Notes: a model not told the origin generated them from the sequence alone. DNA of 64,000 bases from Sterolibacterium sp. (GCA_019105045.1 JAHRWT010000091.1:49260-113259), one strand, 5' to 3'. Shown: positions 49,901 to 61,899, counted from the first letter of the stretch. A program made the numbers and translations.

Positions 49901-50943
49901 GGCTGTTCGAAGCCGGGAATGCGCAAATTGGAAACAGAGAAACCGCACAGCCCCGCCTTGGGTCGCGAACCCCGCCCGGTCGCCCCTTCATCGCGAATCT
50001 CGCCGCCCGAGCCGGTTGCCGCGCCCGGAAAAGGCGAAATCGCCGTCGGGTGATTGTGCGTTTCGACCTTGGCCAGGATGTGCGTGAGCTCATCGTGATA
50101 ACGATACTCACCTGTTGCATCGGGGTAATAACGTCCGATCTGCGCCCCTGCAATGATCGCTGCGTTGTCCGAGTAGGCCACCACCGTACCCTGCGGATGC
50201 GCCTTGTGTGTCTCGCGGATCATGCCGAACAGCGTCTCCTCGCGCGGCTCACCGTCGATCACCCAGGAAGCATTGAAAATCTTGTGGCGGCAATGCTCGG
50301 AATTCGCCTGGGCAAACATCATCAGCTCGACATCAGTGGGATTGCGCCCCAGACGGCTGAAGTTCTCTGCCAGATAGTCGATTTCGTCCTCGGACAGCGC
50401 CAGACCCAATTCGCGGTCTGCCGCCACCAGCGCGGCGCGGCCTTCGGTCAGCAAGGCGACGGTGGTCAACGGCTGCGGCGGCAACTGCTGGAACAGGGCC
50501 GCCGCCTCGGCAAGATCACGCAGCACGGATTCCGTCATGCGGTCGTGCAGCAGGGGCAGCAGTGCTGCGCACTGGCTTGCCGGCGCATCGACATGAAACG
50601 CCGTAGCGCGCTCGATGCGCCTGATCTGCGTGAAGCCGCACTGGCGGGCAATGTCGCTGGCCTTGCTCGACCAGGGCGAGATCGTTCCCAGCCGGGGCGT
50701 GACCAGCAGCAGCTGGCCCGCCGGCGGTTTGCCGTCTTGTGCAAGCTCACCCAGCAACTGCCCGAGACGCTCCCGCTCGGCCGCAGACAGCGGCGCGGCC
50801 AGTTCGACGAAATACCAGTGCTCGGCGGTCAGTCCCTTGAGGCTGCCCGGGCCGCCGGCCGCCGCCTGCAATTGAGTGGTCAACCGCGCCAGACGGCTGG
50901 CGGTGAAAGCGGCAGCGCCGCGCAACTTGAGAATCTCAGCCAT
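46996..50943 (-). CDS. purL: Phosphoribosylformylglycinamidine synthase
   Basis: 1315-aa ORF with FGAM synthase domains and C-terminal class I amidotransferase ([22 protein letters not shown]). Confidence 0.97.
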   Translation of the reverse strand: MAEILKLRGAAAFTASRLARLTTQLQAAAGGPGSLKGLTAEHWYFVELAAPLSAAERERLGQLLGELAQDGKPPAGQLLLVTPRLGTISPWSSKASDIARQCGFTQIRRIERATAFHVDAPASQCAALLPLLHDRMTESVLRDLAEAAALFQQLPPQPLTTVALLTEGRAALVAADRELGLALSEDEIDYLAENFSRLGRNPTDVELMMFAQANSEHCRHKIFNASWVIDGEPREETLFGMIRETHKAHPQGTVVAYSDNAAIIAGAQIGRYYPDATGEYRYHDELTHILAKVETHNHPTAISPFPGAATGSGGEIRDEGATGRGSRPKAGLCGFSVSNLRIPGFEQPWENDYGKPERIASALDIMIEGPLGAAAFNNEFGRPNLTGYFRSFEQEFNGEVRGYHKPIMIAGGLGNIQAEQSFKIPFPAGSLLIQLGGPGMLIGLGGGAASSMATGSNTADLDFASVQRGNPEIQRRAQEVIDRCWQRGKDNPILAIHDVGAGGISNAMPELANDAGCGAHFELRAIPTEESAMSPREIWSNEAQERYVLAIAPERLAEFEAICARERCPFAVIGRALAEPQLIVHDAHFNNDAVNMPMDVLLGKPPRMLRDVQRQAVSGREFKLDDLDVTEAALRVLHLPTVAAKDFLITIGDRSVGGMTARDQLVGPWQVAVADCAVTTLGFETTLGEAMAMGERSPLALLDAPASGRMAVAEAITNIAAAAIDGLGSIKLSANWMAAAGHGGEDAALFDTVRAVALDFCRGLDLSIPVGKDSLSMKTTWQEDGRQKQVIAPLSLIVTAFAPCQDVRRTLTPQLRSVAEAGESELLLIDLGDGRNRLGGSALAQVYGFSGQQVPDADAGLLRAFFTAIQQLSQAGLLLAYHDRSDGGLLATICEMAFAGHVGVSLNLDGLCYDPQMNDVDGMERAPDVVEGRLFDRVLAALFSEELGAVVQIRRSQRSQVMAVLRAAGLGRQSHLIGELNDLDEIRIWRNARKVFSKSRSELQRAWSATSFQIARLRDDPACAEEAYDALLDSQDGGLTARLTFKPGAPHVARADRAQPKIAILREQGVNGHLEMAAAFSRAGFAAHDVHMSDLQTGRLSLADFQGFAACGGFSYGDVLGAGQGWAKSILFNTRLHDDFAAFFARRDSFALGVCNGCQMMSHLAGVIPGAAHWPGFQRNRSEQFEARLVQVEIPDSPSIFFQGMAGSRLPVIVSHGEGRAEFAAGRDPAQAAVALRYVDHQGRPAMTYPANPNGSPEGLAGVTTADGRFTIMMPHPERTFRNVQLSWRPAEWDAQWGDDAPWLEMFRNARRWLD

Positions 50944-51125
50944 GGCAAAAATAAGGCAGGACAGCGCGTCTGCGCAAAGGTGGGATTATACCTGCGGCCC
51001 ATCATTGCCTCGCCATCGCGGGGTCACAAAAACATCCGCCAGCGCGAATCCCGCCTTGCGCCCGCTTGATTCACGCCCCCCTATCCGGTAAGGTTCGCGG
51101 CCTTTTGCAATTGCCAGATACCACC

Positions 51126-53450
51126 ATGTTGCCACCGCTACACGACCGCCTCGCCACCGAACTCAACGTCCATCCCCGGCAGGTCGCTGCCGCTGTCGAA
51201 CTGCTCGACGAAGGTGCGAGCGTGCCCTTCATTTCGCGCTACCGCAAGGAAGCCACCGGCGGTCTGGATGATACGCAGATGCGTCTGCTGGAAGAGCGCC
51301 TGGCTTATCTGCGTGAATTGGAGGAGCGCCGTGAAACAGTCCTCAACAGCATCACCGAACAAGGCAAGCTGACGCCCGAACTGCAGGCGGACATTCTCGC
51401 CGCCGACACCAAGCAGCGTCTGGAAGACCTCTATCTGCCCTACAAGCAGAAACGCCGCACCAAAGCGCAGATTGCCCGCGAAGCCGGCCTGGAACCCCTG
51501 GCCGATGCGTTGCTGCACGACCCGAGCTTGACACCGGAAATTGCGGCGGAAAATTTCATCAATGCCGACCAGGGCGTGGCCGACGCCAAGGCCGCGCTCG
51601 ATGGCGCACGGCAGATATTGATGGAACGGTTTGCCGAAGATGCCGCCCTGCTGGGAGAGCTGCGCGAACGGCTCCAGGCAGAAGCCATCGTCATCGCCAC
51701 GGTAGTCGAAGGCCAGGAAGCCGCCGGGGCCAAGTTCCGCGATTATTTCGACTACACCGAAGCGCTCAAGGACATCCCCTCGCATCGGGCGCTGGCGCTG
51801 TTCCGCGGACGCAATGAAGGCGTGTTGCGCCTGGCTCTGAAAATGCCGCAAGAGCAGCTCGACCCACCGCAGCCCAATCCTTGCCAGCTGCGCGTGGCCA
51901 GTCATTTCGGCCTCCGTGATGCGCAGCGTCCGGCCGACCGCTGGCTGTTGGAAAGCGCGCGCTGGGCCTGGATGGTGAAAATTTCCCTGCATCTGGAACT
52001 GGAGCTGATGAACGCGCTGCGCGAACGTGCCGAAGTCGATGCCATTCAAGTGTTTGCCCGCAATCTGCAAGACCTGCTGCTGGCCGCTCCCGCCGGCCCA
52101 CGGGCGACGATGGGGCTGGACCCCGGCATCCGCACCGGCGTCAAGGTCGCCGTGGTGGATGCCACCGGCAAGCTGCTCGACACCGCCACCGTTTATCCGC
52201 ACGAGCCGCGCCGTGACTGGGAAGGCGCACTCTCCACACTGGCGCAACTGGCGAAAAAACACCAAATCGATCTGATCAGCATCGGCAATGGCACGGCCTC
52301 GCGCGAAACCGACAAGCTGGCCGGCGAGCTGCTGAAAATGCTGCCGGAACAACGCATCAGCAAAATCGTCGTCTCCGAAGCCGGCGCCTCGGTGTATTCG
52401 GCTTCCGAGCTGGCCGCCAAGGAATTTCCCGATCTCGATGTCAGCCTGCGCGGTGCGGTATCGATTGCCCGCCGCCTGCAGGACCCGCTGGCCGAACTGG
52501 TGAAAATCGATCCCAAATCCATCGGTGTCGGTCAGTATCAGCACGATGTCTCACAGACCCACCTGGCACGCGCGCTCGATGCCGTGGTCGAAGATTGCGT
52601 GAATGCCGTCGGCGTCGATGTGAATACCGCCTCCGCCGCCCTGCTGGCGCGCATCTCCGGTCTGAACAGCAGCCTGGCCACCAACATCGTCGCCCATCGC
52701 GACAGCCACGGCCCGTTTGCCCATCGCCAGGCCTTGCTGGACGTGCCGCGCCTGGGGGCAAAAACCTTTGAACAGGCCGCCGGCTTCCTGCGCATCAACA
52801 CCGGCGAAAATCCGCTGGATGCCTCCAGCGTGCACCCGGAAGCCTATCCGGTCGTCGAACGCATACTCAAGGACATCAAGAAAGGCGTGAAAGACATCAT
52901 CGGCGATATCGCACTGCTGCAAAAACTCGACGCGCGCCAATACACCGATGCGCAATTCGGTCTGCCCACCGTACAGGACATTCTCAAGGAACTGGAAAAA
53001 CCGGGCCGCGACCCGCGTCCGGAATTCAAGAGCGCGACTTTCCGCGAGGGCATCGAAGACATCAAGGATCTACAGGCGGGCATGTTGCTCGAAGGCGTGG
53101 TCACCAACGTCGCCGCCTTTGGCGCTTTCGTCGACATCGGCGTGCATCAGGATGGCCTGGTGCATGTCTCCGCCCTGGCCAACCGCTTCGTCAAAGACCC
53201 GCACGAAATCGTCAAGGCCGGCCAGGTGGTCAAGGTCAAGGTGCTGGAAGTCGACGTGCCGCGCAAACGCATTGCCCTGACCATGCGCCTGGCCGATGAG
53301 ATTGCCAAAGACCGCGCAGAAAAAAGCGCCAAAGGCAGCGCCGGCAACCCGCGCAGCAACGGCAAACCCGCCAGCCGCTCACAACCCCGCGAACGTGAAT
53401 CCGCACCTGCCGGCGCCATGGCCGCCGCTTTTGCCAAGCTGAAACGCTGA
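51126..53450 (+). CDS. tex: Tex family RNA-binding transcription accessory protein
   Basis: [43 protein letters not shown]...; C-terminal S1 domain; start [10 protein letters not shown] at 51126. Confidence 0.95.
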   Translation: MLPPLHDRLATELNVHPRQVAAAVELLDEGASVPFISRYRKEATGGLDDTQMRLLEERLAYLRELEERRETVLNSITEQGKLTPELQADILAADTKQRLEDLYLPYKQKRRTKAQIAREAGLEPLADALLHDPSLTPEIAAENFINADQGVADAKAALDGARQILMERFAEDAALLGELRERLQAEAIVIATVVEGQEAAGAKFRDYFDYTEALKDIPSHRALALFRGRNEGVLRLALKMPQEQLDPPQPNPCQLRVASHFGLRDAQRPADRWLLESARWAWMVKISLHLELELMNALRERAEVDAIQVFARNLQDLLLAAPAGPRATMGLDPGIRTGVKVAVVDATGKLLDTATVYPHEPRRDWEGALSTLAQLAKKHQIDLISIGNGTASRETDKLAGELLKMLPEQRISKIVVSEAGASVYSASELAAKEFPDLDVSLRGAVSIARRLQDPLAELVKIDPKSIGVGQYQHDVSQTHLARALDAVVEDCVNAVGVDVNTASAALLARISGLNSSLATNIVAHRDSHGPFAHRQALLDVPRLGAKTFEQAAGFLRINTGENPLDASSVHPEAYPVVERILKDIKKGVKDIIGDIALLQKLDARQYTDAQFGLPTVQDILKELEKPGRDPRPEFKSATFREGIEDIKDLQAGMLLEGVVTNVAAFGAFVDIGVHQDGLVHVSALANRFVKDPHEIVKAGQVVKVKVLEVDVPRKRIALTMRLADEIAKDRAEKSAKGSAGNPRSNGKPASRSQPRERESAPAGAMAAAFAKLKR

Positions 53451-53519
53451 CGCCCCGACCGATAAAACACATCCCATGCAAAGGCGGGTTGCAAGCCCGT
53501 CCCTGCATGTCTTGTTTAC

Positions 53520-53990
53520 TTACAGCTTGCCAAACGCCTCGATCACGTCCTGGGGCGCTTGCACCAGTTCGATCAGCACACCTTCGCCGGCAATCGGAAA
53601 CTGCTCGTTGGCCTTGGGATGCAGAAAAGTGATGTCGTAACCCGCTGCGCCCTTGCGGATGCCGCCAGGCGCAAAGCGCACACCCTGGGCGGTGAGCCAT
53701 TCAACGGCCACCGGCAAATCATCCACCCACAGGCCGATGTGATTGAGCGGCGGCTCATGTACCGCGGGTTTCTTGGCGGCGTCGAGCGGTTGCATCAGAT
53801 CGACTTCGACCTTGAACGGGCCGCTGCCCAGTGCTGCGATATCCTCATCGACGTTTTCCTTTTCAGAAACGAAATTGCCGGTGATGGTCAGGCCGAACAT
53901 ATCGACCCAGAGCTTGCGCAGCCGCTCTTTGGAAGGACCGCCAACCGCAATCTGCTGGATGCCGAGAATCTTGAAAGGACGGGTACTCAT
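53520..53990 (-). CDS. VOC family protein (glyoxalase-like)
   Basis: [27 protein letters not shown]...[17 protein letters not shown]; start [10 protein letters not shown] at 53990. Confidence 0.82.
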   Translation of the reverse strand: MSTRPFKILGIQQIAVGGPSKERLRKLWVDMFGLTITGNFVSEKENVDEDIAALGSGPFKVEVDLMQPLDAAKKPAVHEPPLNHIGLWVDDLPVAVEWLTAQGVRFAPGGIRKGAAGYDITFLHPKANEQFPIAGEGVLIELVQAPQDVIEAFGKL

Positions 53991-54772
53991 GTTGTGCGAC
54001 TCCTGCGAAAAATGTAATAAAGACCGAGCAGTACCATCGGCACACTCAGCCACTGGCCCATGCTGACCACATAGCTGTGACCGAAAATGCCAGAATCCGG
54101 CTCGCGAAAGAATTCACCGATGAAACGCATGATGCCGTAACCCAGCAGAAAGGCCCCGGAAAGCTGGCCAGCGCGGCGCGGCAGGCGGGCATACCACCAG
54201 ATGATGAAAAACAGCAGCACACCTTCCAGGCCAGCTTGATACAGCTGCGAAGGATGGCGCGGAATATTGTCCACATGCGGGAAAATCATCGCCCAGGGCA
54301 GGGCAGGATCGGCCGGCCGACCCCATAGCTCGCCATTGATGAAATTGCCGATGCGCCCGGCCGCCAGGCCAATGGCACACAGTGGCGCGATGAAATCGGT
54401 GACTTGCAAAAAACCCTTGCGCTTGCGCCAGGCGAAGATGGCCATGGCGGCAATCACCCCGACGAAGCCACCATGAAAACTCATGCCGCCTTTCCACACC
54501 GCCAGCATGTCCGCCGGATGAGCGAAGTAATAAGCGGGCTCGTAGAAGAGGATTTCGCCAATGCGCCCGCCCAGTATCACGCCGAAGACACCGTAAAACA
54601 GGATTTCATCGACTTCCTGTGAAGCAAAGCCCAAATCCGGACGACGATTGGCCCGCCAGGTGCCCAAGGCCAGAAAAGACAGAAAAGCCACCAGGTACAT
54701 CAAGCCATACCAATGCACGGCCAGCGGGCCAACTTGAATCGCGATAGGGTCGAACTGTGGATGAACAAGCAT
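53987..54772 (-). CDS. lgt: Prolipoprotein diacylglyceryl transferase
   Basis: [15 protein letters not shown]...[17 protein letters not shown]. Confidence 0.96.
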   Translation of the reverse strand: MLVHPQFDPIAIQVGPLAVHWYGLMYLVAFLSFLALGTWRANRRPDLGFASQEVDEILFYGVFGVILGGRIGEILFYEPAYYFAHPADMLAVWKGGMSFHGGFVGVIAAMAIFAWRKRKGFLQVTDFIAPLCAIGLAAGRIGNFINGELWGRPADPALPWAMIFPHVDNIPRHPSQLYQAGLEGVLLFFIIWWYARLPRRAGQLSGAFLLGYGIMRFIGEFFREPDSGIFGHSYVVSMGQWLSVPMVLLGLYYIFRRSRTT

Positions 54773-54875
54773 GGGCGGCCGCTCAATTAAGCTAAAATCG
54801 TCATTCTAACTGACAGCGGCAGCCTGCCTGCGGCCTTGCATGGCGTGCTGCCGTTTGTGTTTTCTGGAGATATTC

Positions 54876-56729
54876 ATGCCTACCTACCGTTCCCGCACAT
54901 CCACCCACGGCCGCAACATGGCCGGCGCCCGCGCCCTGTGGCGCGCCACGGGCGTCAAGGATGCTGATTTCGGCAAACCCATCATTGCCGTGGTGAATTC
55001 CTTCACCCAGTTCGTGCCGGGCCACGTGCATCTGAAGGACATGGGCCAGCTGGTGGCCCGCGAGATCGAAGCAGCCGGGGCGATTGCCAAGGAATTCAAC
55101 ACCATCGCCATCGATGATGGCATCGCCATGGGCCATGAAGGCATGCTCTATTCGCTGCCATCGCGCGAATTGATCGCCGATTCAGTCGAATACATGGTCA
55201 ATGCCCATTGCGCCGATGCCATGGTGTGCATATCCAATTGCGACAAGATCACGCCGGGCATGTTGATCGCGGCGATGCGCCTGAACATTCCGACCATCTT
55301 CGTTTCCGGCGGGCCGATGGAAGCCGGCAAGGTCAAATGGAATGACAAGCTGGTTACCATCGACTTGATTGATGCCATGATCAGCGCTGCCGACGACAAT
55401 ATCTCGGATGAGCAAGTGGCCGCCATCGAAGAATCGGCCTGCCCGACCTGCGGTTCCTGCTCGGGGATGTTCACCGCCAACTCGATGAACTGCCTGACCG
55501 AAGCGATGGGCCTGTCCCTGCCCGGCAACGGCTCGCTGCTGGCCACTCATGCCGACCGCAAGGAGCTGTTTCTCAAGGCCGGCCGCCTGGTGGTCGAACT
55601 GTGCCAGCGCTGGTATCAACAGGATGATGCCAGCGTGCTGCCGCGCTCGATCGCCAGTTTCCATGCCTTTGAAAACGCCATGACGCTGGACGTGGCCATG
55701 GGCGGCTCCTCCAACACGGTGCTGCACCTGCTGGCGACTGCCCGCGAAGCCCAGGTCGATTTCACCATGCAGGACATCGACCGCATTTCGCGCAAAGTGC
55801 CCTGTCTGGCCAAAGTCGCCCCGGCCACCCCCGACTACCACATGGAAGACGTGCATCGTGCCGGCGGCATCATGGCCATCCTCGGCGAACTCGATCGCGG
55901 CGGCCTGCTGCATACCGACCTGCCGACCATCCACAGCGCCACCCTGGCCAGCGCACTGGCGAACTACGACGTCAAGCGCAACCCGGCGGCCGACCTGCAC
56001 GAATTCTTCCGCGCCGCACCCGGTGGCATCCCCACACAAACCGCTTTTTCGCAAAACCGCCGTTACCCGGATCTGGATCTTAACCGCGCCAACGGCTGCA
56101 TCCGCGACATGGCCCACGCCTACACCCAAGAAGGCGGCCTGGCCGTGCTCTTTGGCAACATTGCCGAAAAAGGCTGCATCGTCAAAACCGCCGGCGTCGA
56201 TGAAAGCATCTGGAAATTCAGTGGTACGGCGCGCGTCTTTGAAAGCCAGGACGACGCCGTGGCCGCCATCCTCAATGATGAAATCCAAGCTGGCGACGTG
56301 GTCATCATCCGCTACGAAGGCCCCCGTGGCGGGCCGGGTATGCAGGAAATGCTCTACCCCACCTCCTATCTCAAATCCAAACATCTGGGCACGGCCTGCG
56401 CCTTGATTACCGATGGCCGTTTTTCCGGCGGCACCTCGGGCCTGTCGATTGGCCACGTCTCGCCCGAAGCCGCTGCGGGCGGCGCGATTGGCCTGGTCGA
56501 AAACGGCGACCGCATCGATATCGACATTCCCACACGCAGCATACAACTGGCCGTCAGCGACGCAGAACTGGCCCGCCGCCGTCAGCAGATGGACGCTCGC
56601 GGTGCGACCGCCTGGCAGCCGACCAAACGCCAACGTGCCATTTCTCCTGCCTTGCAAATCTACGCGGCCACCACCACCAGTGCCGACACCGGCGCCGCAC
56701 GTGACATCAGCCTGCTGCGCAAAATCTGA
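54876..56729 (+). CDS. ilvD: Dihydroxy-acid dehydratase
   Basis: [26 protein letters not shown]...[22 protein letters not shown]. Confidence 0.97.
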   Translation: MPTYRSRTSTHGRNMAGARALWRATGVKDADFGKPIIAVVNSFTQFVPGHVHLKDMGQLVAREIEAAGAIAKEFNTIAIDDGIAMGHEGMLYSLPSRELIADSVEYMVNAHCADAMVCISNCDKITPGMLIAAMRLNIPTIFVSGGPMEAGKVKWNDKLVTIDLIDAMISAADDNISDEQVAAIEESACPTCGSCSGMFTANSMNCLTEAMGLSLPGNGSLLATHADRKELFLKAGRLVVELCQRWYQQDDASVLPRSIASFHAFENAMTLDVAMGGSSNTVLHLLATAREAQVDFTMQDIDRISRKVPCLAKVAPATPDYHMEDVHRAGGIMAILGELDRGGLLHTDLPTIHSATLASALANYDVKRNPAADLHEFFRAAPGGIPTQTAFSQNRRYPDLDLNRANGCIRDMAHAYTQEGGLAVLFGNIAEKGCIVKTAGVDESIWKFSGTARVFESQDDAVAAILNDEIQAGDVVIIRYEGPRGGPGMQEMLYPTSYLKSKHLGTACALITDGRFSGGTSGLSIGHVSPEAAAGGAIGLVENGDRIDIDIPTRSIQLAVSDAELARRRQQMDARGATAWQPTKRQRAISPALQIYAATTTSADTGAARDISLLRKI

Positions 56730-56771
56730 GTCCGCCGGGCCGGCGGCCAATCTGAGTCCCGGGCCGGCGGC

Positions 56772-58943
56772 CTAATCCGCCGCCCGGCCGGCCGTCTGCA
56801 TCACCTGCGCCAGCATGGCCTGTGCCGGCGCATGACCCTGCTGGGCGGCGCTGCGCAGCCATTTGACGGCCTGCCGCAGATTGCGCGCCACGCCCTCTCC
56901 GCCCTCTCCGATCTCTCCGGCCTCTCCGATCTCTCCGGCCGTACCGAAAAAACAGAGCTTGCCCAGCTCAAACTGCGCTTCGCCATAGCCCAGCGCGGCC
57001 GCCTTGCGCAACCAGCGCGCGCCGGCGCGGGCGTGCTGCGGCGTGACCGCACAACCCTGGCCGTGCAGCAGACAATACCCCAGGCTGTACATGGCATACG
57101 CATCCTCATGCTGCTCGACCGCCTGCTCATACCAGCGCAGCGCCTCGCGATGATCCTGGCGTTGCGGCGGCGGGCCATAACCAAAATAATACAGATCGCC
57201 CAGCGCAATCTTCGCCGCAAACAGCCGTGCTGCCTTGCGATACCAGGTCATCGCCTGCAAATCATCGCGCGCCGTGCCATAACCGTGGCGATAGCACTCG
57301 CCCAGCATGAACGCCGCCTGGCGATGCCCCAACTCACCGGCCTTGCGATAAAACCCCAGCGCCTCGGCGGCCTGTCCTGTCGCGCTGGCCGCATCATCAT
57401 CGCCCGCCGCCGCTGCCGACGCCTGCAACAACTGCTCGGCGCGAAAAAAACAATACCGCTCCAGCTCGCCCAGCGCCGGTTGCCAGCCAGCTTCGGCCGC
57501 TGCCCGCAAAAAACTTTCCGCCTCGGCAAAATCAGCCTTCACACCAATGCCCTGCAGCAGACAGCGGCCATACTCGGCCAGACCATGCGGATCCTTGCGC
57601 TGCGCGGCGGCACGATAATGCTGCGCGGCCAGCGCCGCATCCTGCACCACCCCCTCGCCCTGCTCATAACACTCACCCAGCCAGACACGCGCCGTCGCAT
57701 CGCCGCCCGCCGCCGCCCGCCGATACCAGCGCAACGCCTGCCGCTTGTTTTCCGTCACGCCATCGCCATTGCGATAACAATGCCCCAGCTTGCGCTGCGC
57801 CTGGGCATGTCCCTGTCGCGCCGCCCGGCGATACCAGCGGATCGCAGCCTGCATATCCTGCACCAGCCCGCCCCGGCCAAAAGCATGCCATTCCGCCAGC
57901 TCAAAAGCAGCCTCGCGGCTGCCCGCGCTGGCCGCCTGCTGATACCACGCCAACCCGGCCTGCACATCCACCGCCACGCCCATACCGAACACATGACACT
58001 GACCCAGCAGAAACATCGCCCCGGCAACCCCCTGCCCGGCCGCCGCGCGCAACCAGCGCACCGCCTCCGCGCCCTCCTGCTGCACGCCTTCACCGGCATA
58101 CAGGCACATGCCCACGCAATACATCGCCTGGGCATCCCCCGCCGTCGCCGCCAGCCGCCACAGCCGCAACGCCTCGGCCTTGTCCTGCGGTGTGCCGCGC
58201 GCAAAAAAATGACAGCGCGCCAGCAACTCCCCCGCCCCCTCATGCCCATGCGCAACCGCCAGCCCCAGCCAGCGCACCGCCTCGGCAAAATCCACCGCCA
58301 CCCAGCCAGGCAAGCCGAAATAATGGATACGGCCCAACCAATACTGCGCCAGGCGCGCCGCCGCGCCGCCCTTGCCGGCCACCTGATAAAACAACTGCAA
58401 CGCCTGCCCGGCATCCGCCGTCAGACCATGCCCATGCAACCGGCAAATCGCCAGCCCGATCAAGCCGCGCAAATCATCGCGGGCCGCCGCCAGCGCAAAC
58501 AACCGGGCAGCTTCCGGCAAATCCCTGGGCAGCCCGAAACCGTTATACAACAGCCAGCCCAGCGCCGCCGCGCCCGCCGCGCAATCCTGCTCCGCGCTCA
58601 ACGTCGCCCAACGCGCCGCCTGCGCATAAGAACGACTCGCCCCCCCCTCGCCACCTGCATGACGCCAGGCCAACTCAGCCTGCGCCTGCGGATTGCCCGC
58701 CGCCGCCATCCGCTGCAATTCCAGCAAACCCAGCGCCCGCCAGAAATCATCCACCGAGCCCAGCAGCTCAATTGCCCGCGACGCACCACGCACAATCAGA
58801 CTGCTATCCAGCGCATCCTGAAAAATCCCCAGCAACGTCGTCGCCTGCAACGGCGCCAGGCCCTCGGCCGAACGCGCACCGGCAACCTGCGGCAAGACAC
58901 TTCCAGAGACACCCGCAACGGGCATGACAACAGGTTTCTGCAT
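56772..58943 (-). CDS. Large Sel1-repeat (TPR-like) protein
   Basis: Many A..WY..AA..G...A...LG.CY..G.G repeats along 723 aa. Confidence 0.9.
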   Translation of the reverse strand: MQKPVVMPVAGVSGSVLPQVAGARSAEGLAPLQATTLLGIFQDALDSSLIVRGASRAIELLGSVDDFWRALGLLELQRMAAAGNPQAQAELAWRHAGGEGGASRSYAQAARWATLSAEQDCAAGAAALGWLLYNGFGLPRDLPEAARLFALAAARDDLRGLIGLAICRLHGHGLTADAGQALQLFYQVAGKGGAAARLAQYWLGRIHYFGLPGWVAVDFAEAVRWLGLAVAHGHEGAGELLARCHFFARGTPQDKAEALRLWRLAATAGDAQAMYCVGMCLYAGEGVQQEGAEAVRWLRAAAGQGVAGAMFLLGQCHVFGMGVAVDVQAGLAWYQQAASAGSREAAFELAEWHAFGRGGLVQDMQAAIRWYRRAARQGHAQAQRKLGHCYRNGDGVTENKRQALRWYRRAAAGGDATARVWLGECYEQGEGVVQDAALAAQHYRAAAQRKDPHGLAEYGRCLLQGIGVKADFAEAESFLRAAAEAGWQPALGELERYCFFRAEQLLQASAAAAGDDDAASATGQAAEALGFYRKAGELGHRQAAFMLGECYRHGYGTARDDLQAMTWYRKAARLFAAKIALGDLYYFGYGPPPQRQDHREALRWYEQAVEQHEDAYAMYSLGYCLLHGQGCAVTPQHARAGARWLRKAAALGYGEAQFELGKLCFFGTAGEIGEAGEIGEGGEGVARNLRQAVKWLRSAAQQGHAPAQAMLAQVMQTAGRAAD
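56893..56937. repeat. In-frame 9-bp minisatellite inside the Sel1 gene
   Basis: ccctctccg ccctctccg atctctccg gcctctccg atctctccg, encoding GEIGEAGEIGEGGEG on the minus strand. Confidence 0.92.
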
Positions 58944-59189
58944 GGCAGACAGGAATAATCCGCTCCAGTGAAATCCAGACAGCCCCCATTATCACGCCGG
59001 AGTGCGCCCGCGCACAGCCCAACGAGCAGTCGTGTCACCCGCCACCTTGCGACGGGAAAACCGCTGCTTCGATGTTTCCGATGGGCAAGGTGATCCAACA
59101 GGGTTTGCCGTGCCTATTTTCCGGTGAGGATCGTGAAATTCCGCGCATGTAGTACAACTTGCGCCGGAAAACAGTTGTTTTCTGGCCGA

Positions 59190-59375
59190 TCAGGCGGTTT
59201 TGACCTCGCTGAGCAATTCGGGATGCCGATCCAGCAGCCTGAACAACTTGACCAAGGCCAGTGGCGGCTTGGTCTTGCCGTTCTCATAGCGCGAGAACGG
59301 CAATCCTCCCCCCGCTTCGGCCATGCCCGCGCGTCCCTGGTCAGCGCCCTGTACCCGCAAAAAACAGCCGCACAA
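59190..59375 (-). pseudogene. Remnant of MqsA/XRE-type antitoxin (HTH C-terminal domain only)
   Basis: LRVQGADQGRAGMAEAGGGLPFSRYENGKTKPPLALVKLFRLLDRHPELLSEVKTA resembles the MqsA-family HTH C-terminus; no zinc-finger N-terminal half upstream. Confidence 0.55.
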
Positions 59376-59496
59376 TGACGCCGCCGGGAACGGGTTTTTC
59401 ACTGGGACAACTATCCACAAAATCTGTGGATAAGTTTGTGGATGGCACGTGATAAAAGTTGCTAAACTCGCAATTTATAAGCACTTTTCTTACCTT

Positions 59497-59511
59497 GCCT
59501 AAAAATTAGGC
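59497..59511. promoter_or_regulatory. Palindrome GCCTAA-AAA-TTAGGC, candidate operator
   Basis: Inverted repeat in AT-rich region between the HTH remnant and the divergent fic gene. Confidence 0.35.
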
Positions 59512-59719
59512 GATTGAAAATATCCTTCAATATCAATGAATTAACTACAAGCCATTCTCTTGTCTAGGTTTTTCCTGTCAACCCCTGCGTACAACGCACG
59601 CAGTTGTGCAGTTTTTTCTGCCGACCGACTACACAACGCCCACTTTGTCAACGCTTTTCTCATTATTTTTTCCCCCGCCTGAATATTGAAACAGCGCTCA
59701 ATTATCGAAAGGTGTGCTC

Positions 59720-60520
59720 ATGAATCTCTTTGATGCGCTTGGCTTCCGATGGGACAGGTCGGCAGTGCCGACTTCTGTTCCGTCACACTCGCTTGAGCGG
59801 GTCTGCTTCCGCTTCCACAAGATGCTGCCGGAGTTTGTGTGGGATGCCTCGGTGCTCGAAGGCAACCCCTTCACCTTCCCGGAGGTCAAGACATTGCTGG
59901 ATGGCGTGACCATCGGCGGGCGGAAGATTTCCGACCAAGAGCAAATCCTGAATCTGGCGGAAGGCGCCAAACGCCTGCTGGCGATGGTCAAGAATGGCCA
60001 GTTCACACTCTCCAAGGCGGTATTCACCGAACTGAACGGCATCGTCGCCCGCAAGGAAGCCTTGGAATGGGGTGTGTTCCGTGGCGAAGCTCAGGAGACA
60101 AACTACACGCCGGATGTGGGCCTCGGTGAGCGCGGGCGCTACACCCCGCTGCCAACGCTGCCCGGCGCACCGGAACTGAACCGGGTATTCAATGAAGGCC
60201 TTGCCGCCCTGCAAGCCTGCGAACCGTTCGAGCGGGCAACGGCCTTTTTCCTGTTCGGCGCCTTGCAGAAATTCTTTTTCGACGGCAACAAGCGCACCTC
60301 GCGCTTCATGATGAACGGCGTGCTCATGTCGCATGGTATCGACGCGATCAGCGTGCCCACCGCGAAGGCACAAGAGTTCAACGAGAAGATGGTGGATTTC
60401 TATCTCTCGAAGGATGCGACTGAAATGATGGCCTTCCTTGTTGGTTGCCACCCGGATGCGGAGGCGATTCTTCTGCCGGCAGAGGAAAATCGAAACCACG
60501 CTGGCGTGATCGCGCCATGA
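59720..60520 (+). CDS. Fic family protein with non-canonical Fic motif
   Basis: FFFDGNKRTSRFMMNG matches the Fic core; N-terminal LEGNPFTFPEV resembles the inhibitory-helix region; His position of HPFxDGN reads as K. Confidence 0.85.
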   Translation: MNLFDALGFRWDRSAVPTSVPSHSLERVCFRFHKMLPEFVWDASVLEGNPFTFPEVKTLLDGVTIGGRKISDQEQILNLAEGAKRLLAMVKNGQFTLSKAVFTELNGIVARKEALEWGVFRGEAQETNYTPDVGLGERGRYTPLPTLPGAPELNRVFNEGLAALQACEPFERATAFFLFGALQKFFFDGNKRTSRFMMNGVLMSHGIDAISVPTAKAQEFNEKMVDFYLSKDATEMMAFLVGCHPDAEAILLPAEENRNHAGVIAP

Positions 60521-60551
60521 ACCCGTTTCAATCACAGAAATCGAATACCCA

Positions 60552-61898
60552 ATGTTTCCCGACCTGCCTGATGACCTGTTCAGCGTCAGCGACCTGAACC
60601 GCCGCGTGCGCGATCTTCTGCAACAGAATTTTCCCCTGCTGTGGGTCAGCGGCGAAATTTCCAACCTGACCCGGGCGGCCTCCGGGCATGTCTATTTTTC
60701 GCTCAAGGACGCCAGCGCCCAGGTCCGCTGCGTGATGTTCCGCGCGCGCGCCCAGCGCATTCCCTGGCAACTGGCCAACGGCCAGCAGGTCGAAGTCCAG
60801 GCCAGTCTCACCCTGTACGAAGCGCGCGGCGACTTCCAGCTCACCATCGACACGATCCGCCGCGCCGGGCTGGGCCGGCTTTACGAAGCCTTTGCCCGAC
60901 TGCGCGAACGGCTCGCACAAGAAGGCCTGTTCGACCCCCGCCGCAAGCGCAGCCTGCCCGCCTTTCCCCGCTGCATCGGCATCATCAGCTCACCCCAGGC
61001 CGCCGCCCTGCACGACATCACCACCACCTTGCGGCGACGCGCCCCGCACCTGCCGGTCATCCTCTACCCTGCCCCGGTGCAAGGCGAAGGTGCTGCCGGC
61101 AAGCTCGCCGCCGCCATCGCCACCGCCAGCCAGCGCGCAGCCACCGACCAGCTTGACGTGCTGATCCTCGCCCGCGGCGGCGGCAGCATTGAAGACCTCT
61201 GGGCCTACAACGAAGAAATCCTCGCCCGCGCCATGGCCGCCTGCCCCCTGCCCATCATCAGCGGCGTTGGCCACGAAACCGACGTCACCATCGCCGACTA
61301 CGTTGCCGACCAGCGCGCGGCCACCCCCACCGCCGCCGCAGAACTCGCCAGCGCCGGCTGGTTTGCCGCTGCCGGCCAGCTCAACCGCCTCGACACACTG
61401 CTGCGCCAGCACATCCAGCGCCAGCTGCACAACCGCATGCAACGCGTCGACCTGCTCGCCCACCGGCTGATCCATCCTGGCCAAAGTCTTGCCCGCGACC
61501 GGCAAAAAATCGCCCTGCTGGCCAGCCGCCTCAATGCCGCCATACGCCAGCAGCAACAACAAACGCACCAGCGCATCGACCGCAACCGCCAACGCCTGCA
61601 CCACCAGCGCCCCGACACCGGCCCCCTCTGGCGCCGCCACGAGCGCACCGGCCAGCGTCTGCAAACCGCCCGCCAAAGCCAACTGAGCAACCTGCAGGCC
61701 CGCCTGGCGACTCTCTCCGCCAGCCTCGCCTCACTCAGCCCAGAAGCCACCCTGGCCCGGGGCTACAGCATCGTCCGCGACGCCCAGGGCCAGCTTGTGC
61801 GCGACAGCCGGCAACTCCGCCTCGGCAGCCCGCTCCACCTGCGCTTCGCCCACGGCCACGCCCAGGCCACCGTCAGCCAGCTCGAAAACGGCTCATAA
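60552..61898 (+). CDS. xseA: Exodeoxyribonuclease VII large subunit
   Basis: LFSVSDLNRRVRDLLQQNFPLLWVSGEISNLTRAASGHVYFSLKDASAQVRCVMFR...ISGVGHETDVTIADYVADQRAATPTAAAE. Confidence 0.97.
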   Translation: MFPDLPDDLFSVSDLNRRVRDLLQQNFPLLWVSGEISNLTRAASGHVYFSLKDASAQVRCVMFRARAQRIPWQLANGQQVEVQASLTLYEARGDFQLTIDTIRRAGLGRLYEAFARLRERLAQEGLFDPRRKRSLPAFPRCIGIISSPQAAALHDITTTLRRRAPHLPVILYPAPVQGEGAAGKLAAAIATASQRAATDQLDVLILARGGGSIEDLWAYNEEILARAMAACPLPIISGVGHETDVTIADYVADQRAATPTAAAELASAGWFAAAGQLNRLDTLLRQHIQRQLHNRMQRVDLLAHRLIHPGQSLARDRQKIALLASRLNAAIRQQQQQTHQRIDRNRQRLHHQRPDTGPLWRRHERTGQRLQTARQSQLSNLQARLATLSASLASLSPEATLARGYSIVRDAQGQLVRDSRQLRLGSPLHLRFAHGHAQATVSQLENGS

Positions 61899-61899
61899 A

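Noticed and set aside
56832-58958. 708-aa plus-strand ORF opposite the Sel1 gene
   Set aside because: Arg/Pro/Gln-rich antisense of Sel1 repeats; not a credible protein.
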